Source of the DNA: Sphingomonas sp. CCH21-G11
GTDB lineage: Bacteria > Pseudomonadota > Alphaproteobacteria > Sphingomonadales > Sphingomonadaceae
Assembly (NCBI RefSeq): GCF_001555965.1
Contig: NZ_LSHX01000052.1
Coordinates: forward strand, 61,001 to 125,000
Direction of reading: 5' to 3'
DNA: 64,000 nucleotides
Shown: positions 8,343 through 17,170 of the stretch, in pieces
Layout of the letters: every line of letters begins with the position of its first letter
Position numbering within the stretch: position 1 is the stretch's first letter
The notes under the pieces: model-generated
Database searches by the model: none
What the model was told of the DNA's origin: nothing
Seen by the model: only the letters and a program-made list of their open reading frames with translations
Translations under genes and position numbers: made by a program

Positions 8343-10415
8343 TCAAATCCCGAGCCCTCGTGTTCGCCCCATTTGCCACGATACCGATCCACCCTGCACG
8401 ATGCCCGCAACCTCGCGGCCGAGCTGGCGGTCGATCACTGGCCGCCATGGGACAAGAGTGAACTCGTGGTTCTTTTCGACAATGGCAAACTTGCCGCTCG
8501 ATAGATGTGCGGTCCCGGTGAACTTGCCGCTGATATTTTCGCCATCGGCAGCCGCCCGGAACGGCAAGCCTTTGCTGCTGGCCATTTCCGCACCGACGCG
8601 GGCCACTTCCCTTTCTCGCAGATTGGCGAGCAGGTTGCGCCGATAGAGGATGCGTCCATTCTGCTGCCGCGTGGCATCGCCCTGTGCGATATGGTGTTCA
8701 CGCCGCTGGTCCATAGCCTCGCGCACCTGCTGGCCGAACCCTGCCGGGGTAAGGTCAGAGGCGTCCGGTGTGACCAATCGCCGGTCCAACCAGGTCGCAC
8801 CATCGGCGCCGATCTGCTTTTCCAGGTCGAAGGTCGAGACGACACGGATGCTGGCTTGCCGGTTGCGACCGGCATCATAGGCGGTGGCGCGGCTCTCGAA
8901 GTCTTCGGGGATGCGCCACTGGTCGGCGTCGATCCGCTCGGCAATCCTGGCCCGGCGTAGCGACTCCAATCGCCGGACATGGGCATCGACATAGCCCTCA
9001 TAGTCGCCACCCGGCACACGTCCCTCGAACTTCGCCTGTTCGAGGTGGCGGCTAGGTCGGTAGATACCATTTTCCGAGATCGCAGCGATGGTGCGATCAG
9101 AGGGACGTTGTGCTGTATCGGCGGGACCGACTTCCACGATGCTGCCGATCCGGGCATCTTCGACGCGGGCCGGATCAATGCCGGGAAGATGGTGCGTGCG
9201 CCCGTCGATCCCGTCGACCACGAGGGTCAGCTTTTCACCCATCTCATCGGTCAGATATTTGTCGACGATGCGGCCGGTGATGGGTGCCGCGGGTGCGGCA
9301 TCGTGAAGCTGGAAGGTCATCGGATCACGTTCCTGCCCATCGGCCTTCAGCGCCTCTTGCATGTTACGGATGATGTCACCGCGCTCACCGAGTTCACGCA
9401 GCGCTGGTTCCATCTTCGCGCCAAGCTCCCAGACGCCGGGTGCATATTCCGTTGCCAGCCTCATCTTCTCCAGTTTGGCGAGACGGCGCAGGCGAAGCGT
9501 GCGGTTGAACTGGCGGCGCGTGTTGTCGGGATCATGGCGCAGATCGAGGATCCGTTCATCGGCCTCTTCGGTCATTGCCCGGTCGATCCGGGTGAAGCGG
9601 TCCTGGTCGATTTCGGCAGTCAACTTGCGGCTCTGCTCGATCTCGGTGGCGGGTCCAAGTTCCAGCGTGGTCAGTTCGCTCGCCCGCTCACGAATACCAT
9701 TGGCGAGATAGTCGCCATTGATGACCAGGTTCTCGCCCAGATCGTCCTTGCCCCGAACAATGACATGGACATGGGGATGGCCGGTATTGTGGTGATTGAC
9801 AGCCACCCAATCGAGTTTCGTGCCAAGGTCGGCCTCGATGCGGCTCATCAGATCGCGGGTGTGTTCGGTGAGGTCGGAAAGATCGGCGGCATCTTCGGGC
9901 GAAACGATGAAGCGGAACTGGTGGCGATCATCCTTGCCGCGATCAAGGAAGGCATCTCCATCGGCGCGATCGTCGGTCGCCGAATAGAGCTGGCCGCGCT
10001 CGCCACCACGCGATGTCCCGTCTCGCTGGATGTAGCGCAGATGGGCAGCCCCTTTGCCATTCTTCCCCGCGCTCTGGACGTACCGGGTTTTGACGACGAC
10101 GCGGCGCACGCCGGTCGCACTGTGCCGCCACCCGCCCGACAGGGTTTGGGCGCGGACAAAGGCCGCGCCACGGCCACGCTTGACGCCCGGACCTTTGCCA
10201 GCGCGCGATGCCTTCCCGCTCTTTCCGGCCGAACCAGATGAAGGCGACGAGGAAGTCCGTGATGCGAATGATGATGATCTGCCGGGGCTGTTGCTATGCT
10301 GACGCGCCAGCTTCTTTGCCTGCGTCAGAAAGCTCTTCGCCTTGCCCGCCTTCGGCACGTCCGACCTGATGCGGCCAGGCTTCGGGAGAAAGCGGTTCTC
10401 GTCGTCGCCACTCAT
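8343..10415 (-). CDS. Relaxase/mobilization nuclease (VirD2/RlxS-like, DUF3363)
   Basis: A 690-residue protein with a basic, serine-rich N-terminal 100 residues, then a relaxase domain with the HUH-type histidine cluster HNTGHPHVHVIV at residues 209-220 and the segment EHTRDLMSRIEADLGTKLDW just before it. The C-terminal half fits DUF3363. Such proteins nick oriT, bind the 5' end covalently through a tyrosine and are exported by the type IV system. It lies upstream of the truncated traG, as in sphingomonad and rhizobial ICEs. It appears intact, so the element may still be mobilisable in trans. Confidence 0.9.
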   Translation of the reverse strand: MSGDDENRFLPKPGRIRSDVPKAGKAKSFLTQAKKLARQHSNSPGRSSSFASRTSSSPSSGSAGKSGKASRAGKGPGVKRGRGAAFVRAQTLSGGWRHSATGVRRVVVKTRYVQSAGKNGKGAAHLRYIQRDGTSRGGERGQLYSATDDRADGDAFLDRGKDDRHQFRFIVSPEDAADLSDLTEHTRDLMSRIEADLGTKLDWVAVNHHNTGHPHVHVIVRGKDDLGENLVINGDYLANGIRERASELTTLELGPATEIEQSRKLTAEIDQDRFTRIDRAMTEEADERILDLRHDPDNTRRQFNRTLRLRRLAKLEKMRLATEYAPGVWELGAKMEPALRELGERGDIIRNMQEALKADGQERDPMTFQLHDAAPAAPITGRIVDKYLTDEMGEKLTLVVDGIDGRTHHLPGIDPARVEDARIGSIVEVGPADTAQRPSDRTIAAISENGIYRPSRHLEQAKFEGRVPGGDYEGYVDAHVRRLESLRRARIAERIDADQWRIPEDFESRATAYDAGRNRQASIRVVSTFDLEKQIGADGATWLDRRLVTPDASDLTPAGFGQQVREAMDQRREHHIAQGDATRQQNGRILYRRNLLANLREREVARVGAEMASSKGLPFRAAADGENISGKFTGTAHLSSGKFAIVEKNHEFTLVPWRPVIDRQLGREVAGIVQGGSVSWQMGRTRGLGI

Positions 10416-10728
10416 CGTCGCATCCGAAGCCGTGACGGCGGAAAATCGGCCGATATTCGGTTAGAGTGCCGGTCAAAACCCTGCAACGCCAAGGCTTTGC
10501 GCCATATCGCGGTACGCGAGGCCCAAAAGCATGGTGCCGTGCGCCGCGTCCCAAAACAGTGTGCAGACAAGGGCTTGCCCAGAAACCGCCCCGACAGGGT
10601 GCCGGTTTCCTTTATCTTGCCCTCCGCCTTTCTTTCCCTTTTTGCCCTTCCTGCCGGGAATGCAGCCAGGCGACCCCTTGCCTGACTGCACACCGGAAGC
10701 GGACCGAAAGCGGGTGGAGACGCCATGT
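10416..10728. other. Intergenic region upstream of relaxase; possible oriT location
   Basis: This 313-bp stretch has no ORF I can support. It contains a pyrimidine-rich run around 10619-10655 and, at its end, the palindrome CGCCATG-TT-CATGGCG (10721-10736), which overlaps the 3' end of the transglycosylase gene. Origins of transfer often lie just upstream of relaxase genes, but I recognise no known nic-site consensus, so oriT here is only a positional guess. Confidence 0.25.
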
Positions 10729-11439
10729 TCATGGCGCATCTCCATTGCTCACACGGGCCACGAATATGCCGCCGTCCTGCGGCTCCTGATCGACGGAAAC
10801 GCGCAGAGGAAGGGTTGCGCGGGCGCCGTTCGACGGCTGATTGGCCGCCGCCGAATCGCCGCTGGATTGCGCAACGAAGAGCGGAGCTTCGCGCCAATCC
10901 GGCGGTGGCGGCGGCACGATCGTCGGCACATCAGGCGCAGTCGCACGCCCGAGAACCGGCGCGAGCGTGGCGACATAGGCGCGCGTTTCTGCGGGCAAAA
11001 CGCGGCCCGTCGCCAGATGCTCGTCATAGCGACCGGGACCGGCATTGTAGGCGGCAAGCATGGCCGCAACATTGCCGTAGCGGTTCCACATCTCGCGCAG
11101 ATACGCCGTGCCTGCGAGGATATTATCGCGCGGATCGTAAGGGTCGCGCCCGAGACCATGGCGGCGGCGCAGGCCCGCCCAGGTATCGGGCATGACCTGC
11201 ATCAGTCCCATCGCGCCCGCCGATGAGATGGCGCGCACATCGCCCGCACTCTCCACACGCAGCACGGCCCGAATCCAGTGCTCTGGAATGCCGAAGCGCT
11301 GTGACGCCTCGGCAATGAAAGCAGCATGGGGATGCACGGTGACAGGCGCGGGTTGCGGCGTGATCTGCGCGATGGCCGGCATCGAGCCGCTGCCAGCCAA
11401 CAGCAGGGCCGTGAAGAGAAGGAGGGCGCAGGATCGCAT
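10729..11439 (-). CDS. Lytic transglycosylase (conjugation-associated)
   Basis: From the ATG at 11437-11439 this is a 236-residue protein with a signal peptide (MRSCALLLFTALLLAGSG...AIA) and a SLT domain: ...RAVLRVESAGDVRAISSAGAMGLMQVMP, with the catalytic Glu in RVESAG, then the AAYNAGPGRYDEH motif. It would cleave peptidoglycan in the periplasm to let the conjugation apparatus through (VirB1-like role). An upstream in-frame ATG at 11673 would give a 78-residue extension that destroys the signal peptide, so it is rejected. It lies 4 nt downstream of a DUF736 gene. Confidence 0.9.
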   Translation of the reverse strand: MRSCALLLFTALLLAGSGSMPAIAQITPQPAPVTVHPHAAFIAEASQRFGIPEHWIRAVLRVESAGDVRAISSAGAMGLMQVMPDTWAGLRRRHGLGRDPYDPRDNILAGTAYLREMWNRYGNVAAMLAAYNAGPGRYDEHLATGRVLPAETRAYVATLAPVLGRATAPDVPTIVPPPPPDWREAPLFVAQSSGDSAAANQPSNGARATLPLRVSVDQEPQDGGIFVARVSNGDAP

Positions 11440-11443
11440 GATC

Positions 11444-11779
11444 TCAGTCCCGATCTTCGCGGGGCTTTGGACGGCTCCAGTGTAGCGACCATGACGAGCC
11501 TGCATCGTCATCGCGGAACAGGTTGGCGCGGATCGGCTGCGGCAAGGCGGGATCGTCAAGCAGTACCGAGAGATATTCGCCAGCCTTTTCGCCGGTACGT
11601 TTCCATGCAGCACCGACCTCCGGCCCGTCATGTTCAATGAAATGGACGCGATAGTCTGGCGCATTCTCCGCATCGGAATGTTCGGCGGGCACGATGACGA
11701 GATCGCGCTTCATGGTGAGCGTGACGAGCTGACCCGCGAAGCCGGATGCGTCACGCGCGAATTGACCGATCTGTGGCAT
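11444..11779 (-). CDS. DUF736 family protein (copy 1)
   Basis: A 111-residue protein starting MPQIGQFARDASGFAGQLVT; the pattern xIGxF...F.G...TL, the middle ENAPDYRV and the end SLHWSRPK are diagnostic of DUF736, a small family of unknown function nearly restricted to alphaproteobacterial conjugative elements. It sits between traF and the transglycosylase gene. A second, more canonical copy lies at 18805-19131. The start at 11779 aligns with that paralogue; the 19-residue upstream extension is not family-like. Confidence 0.88.
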   Translation of the reverse strand: MPQIGQFARDASGFAGQLVTLTMKRDLVIVPAEHSDAENAPDYRVHFIEHDGPEVGAAWKRTGEKAGEYLSVLLDDPALPQPIRANLFRDDDAGSSWSLHWSRPKPREDRD

Positions 11780-11814
11780 GGTATGTCTCCTGTGTTGGTG
11801 GATTTGGCGTGAGT

Positions 11815-12360
11815 TCAATGCGTGACCGCCCGCCATTCGTAGCGGCCATCGCCTTCCTCATCGGTCCAGAGTGGAAGCGCCCGGCCGATGACGGAACTGG
11901 CGGGAACAGGTCCGAAGTAACGGCCGTCGAGGCTGTCCCGGATGTCCCAATTCATGAGGAAGAGTTCACCGTCGCCGATGATGCGGCAGCCCTGCCAGAC
12001 CGGCAGATCGCGTCCCATGCGGTCGCGCTCCAGCGCGTCCCCCATCTCGACATTATCGACGGCAATGGTCGCACCGTGGCGGCAGACGCGCTGTCCCGGC
12101 AGGCCGAGGACACGCTTCAGCAGCGGCACGCCGCGCCCGATATAGCCGCGCTCAACCATGAACCGCTCCAGCGGTTCAGGCGGCATGATGGCGACGAGTT
12201 CGGGAATTTCGAGCGCATCGGCGGGAGCAACCGTGTAGAGGCCGATGGGCGCGCTGGCGGTCGCATTCCAGATCAGCCGGGTTGGCAGATCGGCGACAGC
12301 CGTGGCGACGAGCGTGCCAACGGCTATCATTGTCACGGCGAGGATATGACGGCGGCTCAT
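11815..12360 (-). CDS. traF: Conjugative transfer signal peptidase TraF (S26 family)
   Basis: A 181-residue protein with one N-terminal membrane segment (ILAVTMIAVGTLVATAVA). The S26 catalytic serine region is SAPIGLYTV and the lysine region is GYIGRGVPLLKRVLGLPGQRV. TraF peptidases of this group process and cyclise the TrbC pilin precursor in RP4-like systems. Its ATG (12358-12360) overlaps the DUF2840 stop by 4 nt, making it the last gene of a coupled repA-parA-RHH-DUF2840-traF operon. No pilin gene is present in the window. Confidence 0.9.
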   Translation of the reverse strand: MSRRHILAVTMIAVGTLVATAVADLPTRLIWNATASAPIGLYTVAPADALEIPELVAIMPPEPLERFMVERGYIGRGVPLLKRVLGLPGQRVCRHGATIAVDNVEMGDALERDRMGRDLPVWQGCRIIGDGELFLMNWDIRDSLDGRYFGPVPASSVIGRALPLWTDEEGDGRYEWRAVTH

Positions 12361-12875
12361 GGTGCAATCCTCCGGCGGCTGACCCATGCGGCATGGCGCT
12401 CCGGGGTGTAGGGATTGGGTTCCTGGCCGGCACTCAAACGGTTGTGGACGTGCCGCCAATGATCCGGCGCAACATCCGCCGGATCGACGCCAAGCGCGTC
12501 CACGGCATCAATCAGGGCCAGCACCCGCTGGACTTGTCGCCAGCCGTCGATACGCAGCAGGATCTCGCCGCCAGGACGAACGAAGGGCACGGTCTGGTAC
12601 GGTTCGCCACGCCCGACAGCGCGCAGGATGTCGAGCCGCGAAACGATGGTGCCGTAATCGTTGGAGGCCCAACGGACGAAGGCGAAGATGCTTTCGGGCG
12701 CAAAACCGATCAGACTGCGGCGGCGGTCGATAACCTGCTCAAAGCTCTTGCGGCCAAAGCGTATCCAGCGCTCGACCTTCTTCTTCTGGAAGGTCAGTTC
12801 GACCAATGTGGTGAACGGTGCAGGCCCGTCCGCCTGCGGATGTTCATGCGCAGCGCGCACGGTTTTGCCGGTCAT
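12357..12875 (-). CDS. DUF2840 domain-containing protein
   Basis: A 172-residue protein matching DUF2840, with the core FTTLVELTFQKKKVERWIRF, FAFVRWASNDYGTIVSRLDI and the C-terminal ERHAAWVSRRRIAP. The family has no known activity and occurs almost only between the RHH gene and traF in alphaproteobacterial conjugative elements, which is exactly its position here. Four-nucleotide overlaps at both ends indicate translational coupling. A role in transfer or partition control can only be inferred from context. Confidence 0.87.
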   Translation of the reverse strand: MTGKTVRAAHEHPQADGPAPFTTLVELTFQKKKVERWIRFGRKSFEQVIDRRRSLIGFAPESIFAFVRWASNDYGTIVSRLDILRAVGRGEPYQTVPFVRPGGEILLRIDGWRQVQRVLALIDAVDALGVDPADVAPDHWRHVHNRLSAGQEPNPYTPERHAAWVSRRRIAP

Positions 12876-13126
12876 GGCTGATCTCCTTCGATGGGTGGAA
12901 ACTCGCGGACCAGCAGCTCGCGCAGCATCACGGCGACGGTGACGCCACGCCGGAAAGCGGCAACCTTGATGCGTCCGCGCAGTTCGGGCGCGATGTCGAT
13001 GGTCAGGCGGGCGGTGAACGCCTCCGTAGCCGTCTTGCCGGTTGCCGGCGCATCGGCGGCTCTGACCCAGCTATCGGGATTGCCCGGACGCGATGCGAAG
13101 CCGGATTTGACGGGCGGACGTGTCAT
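12872..13126 (-). CDS. Ribbon-helix-helix partition-associated protein
   Basis: An 84-residue protein whose C-terminal half (TARLTIDIAPELRGRIKVAA ... VTVAVMLRELLVREF) has the strand-helix-helix pattern of ribbon-helix-helix DNA-binding proteins. It directly follows parA with a 4-nt overlap, as ParG/ParB-type centromere-binding partners do, and precedes DUF2840. It probably binds a centromere or operator site and contacts ParA. The large ParB-family protein at 34975-37113 is a separate gene with a different fold. Confidence 0.8.
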   Translation of the reverse strand: MTRPPVKSGFASRPGNPDSWVRAADAPATGKTATEAFTARLTIDIAPELRGRIKVAAFRRGVTVAVMLRELLVREFPPIEGDQP

Positions 13127-13776
13127 GGCGCGATCTTCCTGATACCGAGGCCATCGATCTCGGCCACCAGCGCTGTGACCTCCTGTGCGGCCCGTTGGCC
13201 GTCATCGGTCTCGGAGACCAGCCGTCCAGTCTGTGCGGCGTCTGCGAAGGCGACACGCTGGCCGACCGTTGTGGCCAGCAAGGGCGGATCATGGTCAGCC
13301 AGAGTCTCGGCCGTTTCGCGGGCGATGATGGTGCGCGCACCGCATCGGTTCAGCAGAAAACGGGCGGACAGCTCCGGGCGATAGATGCGTGCTTCGTTCA
13401 GAAGCGCCAGCATTTCGGCTGATGCCCAGCCGTCAAAGGGGGATGGCTGCACCGGGATCAGCACCAGATCGGCTGCAAGCAGCGCAGAGCGCATCAGACC
13501 AGCGACACGGGGTGGACCATCAATGACGACATGATCGGCGTCACGCGCCAGCTCCGGCGCATCTCTGTGCATGGTATCGCGGGCAAGGCCGATGACGGTG
13601 AACAGCCTTGGCAGCCCTTCATGGCTGCGCCGCTGCGACCAATCGAGTGCGGAGCCTTGCGGATCGGCATCGATCAGGATGACCCGCTTGCCTTGCGCAG
13701 CCCAGGCTCCGGCGAGATGCAGCGCCAGCGTCGTCTTGCCCACGCCGCCTTTCTGATTGAGGAGCGCAACAATCAT
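13123..13776 (-). CDS. parA: ParA-family partition ATPase
   Basis: A 217-residue deviant Walker ATPase: the N-terminus is MIVALLNQKGGVGKTTLALH (KGGVGKT deviant Walker A), followed by VILIDADPQGSALDW and HVVIDGPPR. The short form without an N-terminal HTH is typical of ParA/ParF proteins on plasmids and ICEs. It would bind DNA non-specifically and drive segregation with the RHH protein. It overlaps repA and the RHH gene by 4 nt each. Confidence 0.93.
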   Translation of the reverse strand: MIVALLNQKGGVGKTTLALHLAGAWAAQGKRVILIDADPQGSALDWSQRRSHEGLPRLFTVIGLARDTMHRDAPELARDADHVVIDGPPRVAGLMRSALLAADLVLIPVQPSPFDGWASAEMLALLNEARIYRPELSARFLLNRCGARTIIARETAETLADHDPPLLATTVGQRVAFADAAQTGRLVSETDDGQRAAQEVTALVAEIDGLGIRKIAP

Positions 13777-14918
13777 CGCCGTCCTCCCGGTTTGCCGAGA
13801 GGAAGTTCAGGCGTGCTTGTTGACGCGGGCGATCCCTGCTTTGGGGGTGTCAGCTTGCCTTTATGGGCACCCGATCTGAGGGCCGCACCAGCCTTCGCGA
13901 TGAGCTTTTCCACATCGCGCCGCCGCTCTTCAAAGTTAGATTCTGTGTTAGACTCTAAGTTAAGGGCGCAATTTTCGCTTTTGTTACCGAAGGATAGGAG
14001 GTGTTTGGGTTCCCGATAGCACGAGCCTCCGGTTCCTGATGGCACGATAGTCCGGGTTCCCGATAGCACGAGGCTATCCACAGGTTTTCCACAGGCCGGG
14101 ACAGGCTCGAAAGCGAGCAGCATCCGGCCGCCGGTTTCGACCTCGGCGAACAGGGTGTAGCCGGGCAGCGGTTGGCGGCGGATAATGTCGCGCAGCTCGA
14201 AGGCGAAGCGCTTGAACGGCGAGAGACTGCCCGATTTCTGGTGCAGGTGACGGAAGTCGAACCGCCAACCGTTTCTTTGCCGCCCACCATGCTTACGCAC
14301 CAGGCGATAGAGCCAGCGATCCAGCCCGCCGGTCAGATTGAAATAGGCCCGGTCGATGGTGAGGATCAGGGCGTCATCCAGAACCGCACTGTAGAACCAG
14401 TCGGGCACGATCATCTCGATGCCGTCCGGGCGGCCGTTGGCATCGGTCCGCTCATGCCATTCGTTGATCCACGAAAAACGATGGCGTCGTCCGTTGGCGC
14501 GCTGGCGGATCGAGGTTGCAACCGTGGTCGATTGCAGCCGGTCCAGCGCCGCCTTCAGGCGCTGATAGTCCCTCAGGGAGGTTCCGCGCCCTGTGAATGT
14601 CAGGATTTCATAAGGCGTTGCCGCCATCAGGCGCGACGTGCGCAGACCGGCGTCCCGCGCTTCCACGATCTGGCTGGCCGCCCAGATCAGTATATCGGCG
14701 TCCCAGATCGTCGCCATACCGTGATCGGGAACAGCTTCGACACGGATCGAGACGTTGCCCAGGGCAAAGTCAATCGGGCGGATACGGTGCGATTTGGAAA
14801 GGGAAAAGAAAGGATAGGCCATGAGATCCTGCGCGTCTCTTGGCGCGAATTCACCGGGAAGCGCCCGAAACAGATCGAGTTGTCCGCGTTCCGAGGCGGA
14901 TGGATGCGGGGGCGCCAT
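13773..14918 (-). CDS. repA: Replication initiator protein A (RepA)
   Basis: From the ATG at 14916-14918 (MAPPHPSASERGQLDLFRAL) this is 381 residues. Family features are LMAYPFFSLSKSHRIRPIDF, the central winged-helix segment TPYEILTFTGRGTSLRDYQR and LDRWLYRLVRKHGGRQ. It belongs to the RepA/replication-initiator-A family found on alphaproteobacterial plasmids and ICEs, where it may support replication of the excised circle. The C-terminal 80 residues are low in similarity and basic. The GTG-type start upstream at 15077 would overlap the AlpA-like gene and is less likely. Confidence 0.88.
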   Translation of the reverse strand: MAPPHPSASERGQLDLFRALPGEFAPRDAQDLMAYPFFSLSKSHRIRPIDFALGNVSIRVEAVPDHGMATIWDADILIWAASQIVEARDAGLRTSRLMAATPYEILTFTGRGTSLRDYQRLKAALDRLQSTTVATSIRQRANGRRHRFSWINEWHERTDANGRPDGIEMIVPDWFYSAVLDDALILTIDRAYFNLTGGLDRWLYRLVRKHGGRQRNGWRFDFRHLHQKSGSLSPFKRFAFELRDIIRRQPLPGYTLFAEVETGGRMLLAFEPVPACGKPVDSLVLSGTRTIVPSGTGGSCYREPKHLLSFGNKSENCALNLESNTESNFEERRRDVEKLIAKAGAALRSGAHKGKLTPPKQGSPASTSTPELPLGKPGGRR

Positions 14919-14937
14919 CAGGGGCTGACAGCCACGT

Positions 14938-15219
14938 TCAGCGCGTGATGCGCTTGGGCGAGGTGAACGCGGTCGGCGGCAGAGGTTTCGCCGGGAGAAC
15001 CTGTCCGCGTGGGTCCGACGTGGAGGTGACCGATCCGCGCGCAACCCAGGCTGCGAGATCCTCGACCGAATAGACAACGCGGCCGCCGAGCTTGTGATAG
15101 GCAGGTCCCGTTCCGTAGGTTCTGTGCTTTTCCAGCGTGCGCGCGGACAGGCTGAGGAAATCGGCGGCTTCCTTGGTGCGCAGGTAGCGTGGCGGCAAGG
15201 CGGCGAGATCAGGTCGCAT
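14938..15219 (-). CDS. AlpA/MerR-like helix-turn-helix regulator
   Basis: A 93-residue protein with the motif RYLRTKEAADFLSLSARTLE, the usual helix-turn-helix of excisionase/AlpA-like (HTH_17) proteins, and VVYSVEDLAAWVARG closing the winged helix. It lies just upstream of repA in the same direction. Proteins of this type at this position control replication, transfer or excision genes of conjugative elements. The start at 15219 is chosen because the HTH begins close behind it; the 39-residue upstream extension looks non-coding. Confidence 0.83.
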   Translation of the reverse strand: MRPDLAALPPRYLRTKEAADFLSLSARTLEKHRTYGTGPAYHKLGGRVVYSVEDLAAWVARGSVTSTSDPRGQVLPAKPLPPTAFTSPKRITR

Positions 15220-15355
15220 GGGGTGGCCTCCGTGGTTGTGCAGGATGCCGCTGACGATCAACGGCATGACATGCGCACGGTGGCGAAGGCGCGGCGGCAT
15301 GGGGGATGAGGAAGATCGAAGGGGTAAAATCCTCACCCTCGATCAGACGTCAGCG

Positions 15356-16121
15356 TCAGGGTTTGCGACGATGGCGCAAAAGGTCCAGATAACCGCCGTC
15401 GATCAGCGCGGCGGCAGATCGGACAAGGGCGATGACAGAGGCGCGCAAAGCCGATGTCTTCCACGGTTCGGCCCGAACGCGCGCCTCTCCATAGATGGCG
15501 ATGGCAATCTCACGATAAGTCGCTTGGTTGGCGTTTCCGTCAGCGGCTTGCATCCTCAGGCGGAACCGCCGGCGCTGATACGGCGTCATCCTGGGGTCGC
15601 GGCGCGCGGGTTTCCCGGCCAGCATGTGCCAGAGCCTGAGAATGGCGTCGAGCCGATCCGGCAGATTTTGGTCAAGTGGCAGGATGATCGCCGGCTGCGA
15701 ATTGGCATCGGTGTCGGCGAGGATCAGATATTGAACGCCGTCGCTGGCGTCACAGACACCATATGTCCCCTCTGGTCCGCAGATGGCATCAGCAAGATCG
15801 ACCGATAAGGCGGACGGAGAAGGCGGAAGAAAATCGGGCGCTGCCCCGAGCATCAGCATGTCCGGATTGGCAACAGGCGACCAGATGACCGGTTGGTCGA
15901 GCGCGGAAAAGCCGGGGTCTGCCGGGAAATCGCAACCCCCAGCGATGTTGGACGTCATCCGCAAAGGGAAGATGCCCGGCGCCTTGCGCTACAAGATCAT
16001 CGAAACTGGCCTGATAGGAGGCGTTACGGCGCAGGCATTCCCAGGCGACGCCCTCAACGGGCAGCACATCGTAGAATTCATACTGGTCCTGGTCTCGCCA
16101 GCGGGATGTATCCGGCTTCAT
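15356..16121 (-). pseudogene. DUF6499/DUF2285 domain protein, frameshifted
   Basis: Two leftward frames together resemble one DUF2285-type protein. The first (16121 leftward) encodes MKPDTSRWRDQDQYEFYDVL ... VQHRWGLRFP (DUF6499-like N-terminus). The second (to the stop at 15356) continues as PADPGFSALDQPVIWSP ... YLDLLRHRRKP with the DUF2285 C-terminus. The switch falls near 15937 at CGATTTCCCGGC; one base fewer in TTTCCC would join them. Without the N-terminal part the second frame has a poor start (15964). It is either a true frameshift mutation, a sequencing error, or less likely programmed slippage. Confidence 0.7.
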
Positions 16122-16248
16122 GCTCCGCTCCTGGTTGAAACTGCACAGGTGGAGCGTGAAAGAATTGCGGCGCCTCTACCGAGATGGAAGCCGGGACAAA
16201 GACATGGGGTGATGCTCTGAGGGCATCACTGGTGCGACGGCGCCGAGG

Positions 16249-16524
16249 TCAGGTCCGATCTGTCGGACGGCGGAGCAGCTGGCGATAGCCGCTCTGTGTC
16301 ATCCAGCGCGCGCGGGCCAGATGGCTGTCATGGACCTGCCGGGCGCGCACTGGTTCCAGGGCGGGGTCGATACCGAACAGAATGTTGACGGCTTCGGTCC
16401 ATTCCGCCCCATCATCGGCCGCATCGAGCAGCCGCATATAGAGCTTGATATGCGCGCGGTCATATTCGGTCAGCTCGTCGCTAACAGGTGCAATATCGTC
16501 GAAGGGGGGGAGCGGAGATGTCAT
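16249..16524 (-). CDS. DUF2285-associated small conserved protein
   Basis: A 91-residue acidic protein (MTSPLPPFDDIAPVSDELTE ... ARARWMTQSGYRQLL) of a type regularly found next to DUF2285 genes in alphaproteobacterial ICEs; the helical region LLDAADDGAEWTEAVNILFG and the segment HDSHLARARWMT resemble the C-terminal DNA-binding-like domain of DUF2285 proteins. An upstream start at 16539 is possible. Function unknown; probably regulatory by association with the AlpA- and XRE-type neighbours. Confidence 0.7.
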   Translation of the reverse strand: MTSPLPPFDDIAPVSDELTEYDRAHIKLYMRLLDAADDGAEWTEAVNILFGIDPALEPVRARQVHDSHLARARWMTQSGYRQLLRRPTDRT

Positions 16525-16584
16525 GTCGCGGGTCGCCACAGAGCACAGGCCGCTGCAGCGGATCGATGATGCCGCCCGCGCCCG

Positions 16585-16851
16585 TCAGGCGTCATGGATC
16601 TGTCGGTGTCTCTTCTCCTCTTCCCCATGAACCAGCAATACTCCTTGCCCGCGATCCGTGGACAGGAGAACAATCCCTGCTGTTTCAAGCGCCCGGCGCA
16701 CCTGATCCCGCGTTGTCTCATACACCTCGAGCCGGTTCTCGGACTCAAGGCGTTTCAGGGCAGTCAGCGATATTCGGGCCTTGTCAGCGAGCGTCTCCTG
16801 CGTCCAACCCAGCAACGCGCGTGCGGCCCGCGACTGTCGAGCGGTGATCAT
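16585..16851 (-). CDS. XRE-family helix-turn-helix regulator
   Basis: An 88-residue protein with an N-terminal XRE HTH: ARALLGWTQETLADKARISL followed by TALKRLESEN. The C-terminal tail has a beta-strand-like segment (AGIVLLSTDRGQGVLLVH) seen in small ICE regulators. It is first in the leftward row of core genes and divergent from hipB, so it is a candidate control gene for the element's transfer functions. Target unknown. Confidence 0.82.
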   Translation of the reverse strand: MITARQSRAARALLGWTQETLADKARISLTALKRLESENRLEVYETTRDQVRRALETAGIVLLSTDRGQGVLLVHGEEEKRHRQIHDA

Positions 16852-17114
16852 GCATGATCACCTCCCATCGCGACCGGCGCGCATTCCAGAACTACGGCTA
16901 TTTTAGTCGCCTTCGCCCGATACGCCATACGAATTCGTCGAATCTGGCCAGGACGTTATCTACACGGCTGAGCATGCAGTCCGTCTGATTCGCCTGCATG
17001 CCGCAATTGCAGCACTTGTGCTGGCCGCAGTGCCGACCAGCGCAAGATGATCCCCAGACGCTCCATGGGAAATAATCGTGATATGTTTGGAGATCATTTT
17101 CTTTGCATTCTACA

Positions 17115-17135
17115 CTGGATATGATACCTATCCAG
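17115..17135. promoter_or_regulatory. Putative HipB operator upstream of hipBA
   Basis: A perfect inverted repeat CTGGATA (17115-17121) tgatacc TATCCAG (17129-17135) lies 35 bp before the hipB start. A -10-like TATGAT (17120-17125) overlaps it. HipB of E. coli binds repeats built from TATCC and GGATA, so autorepression by HipB is a reasonable inference. The rest of 16852-17170 holds no gene that I can support. Confidence 0.5.
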
Positions 17136-17170
17136 ATCAATGCAACAGGAATGATCCGTAAAGGCGCCAC

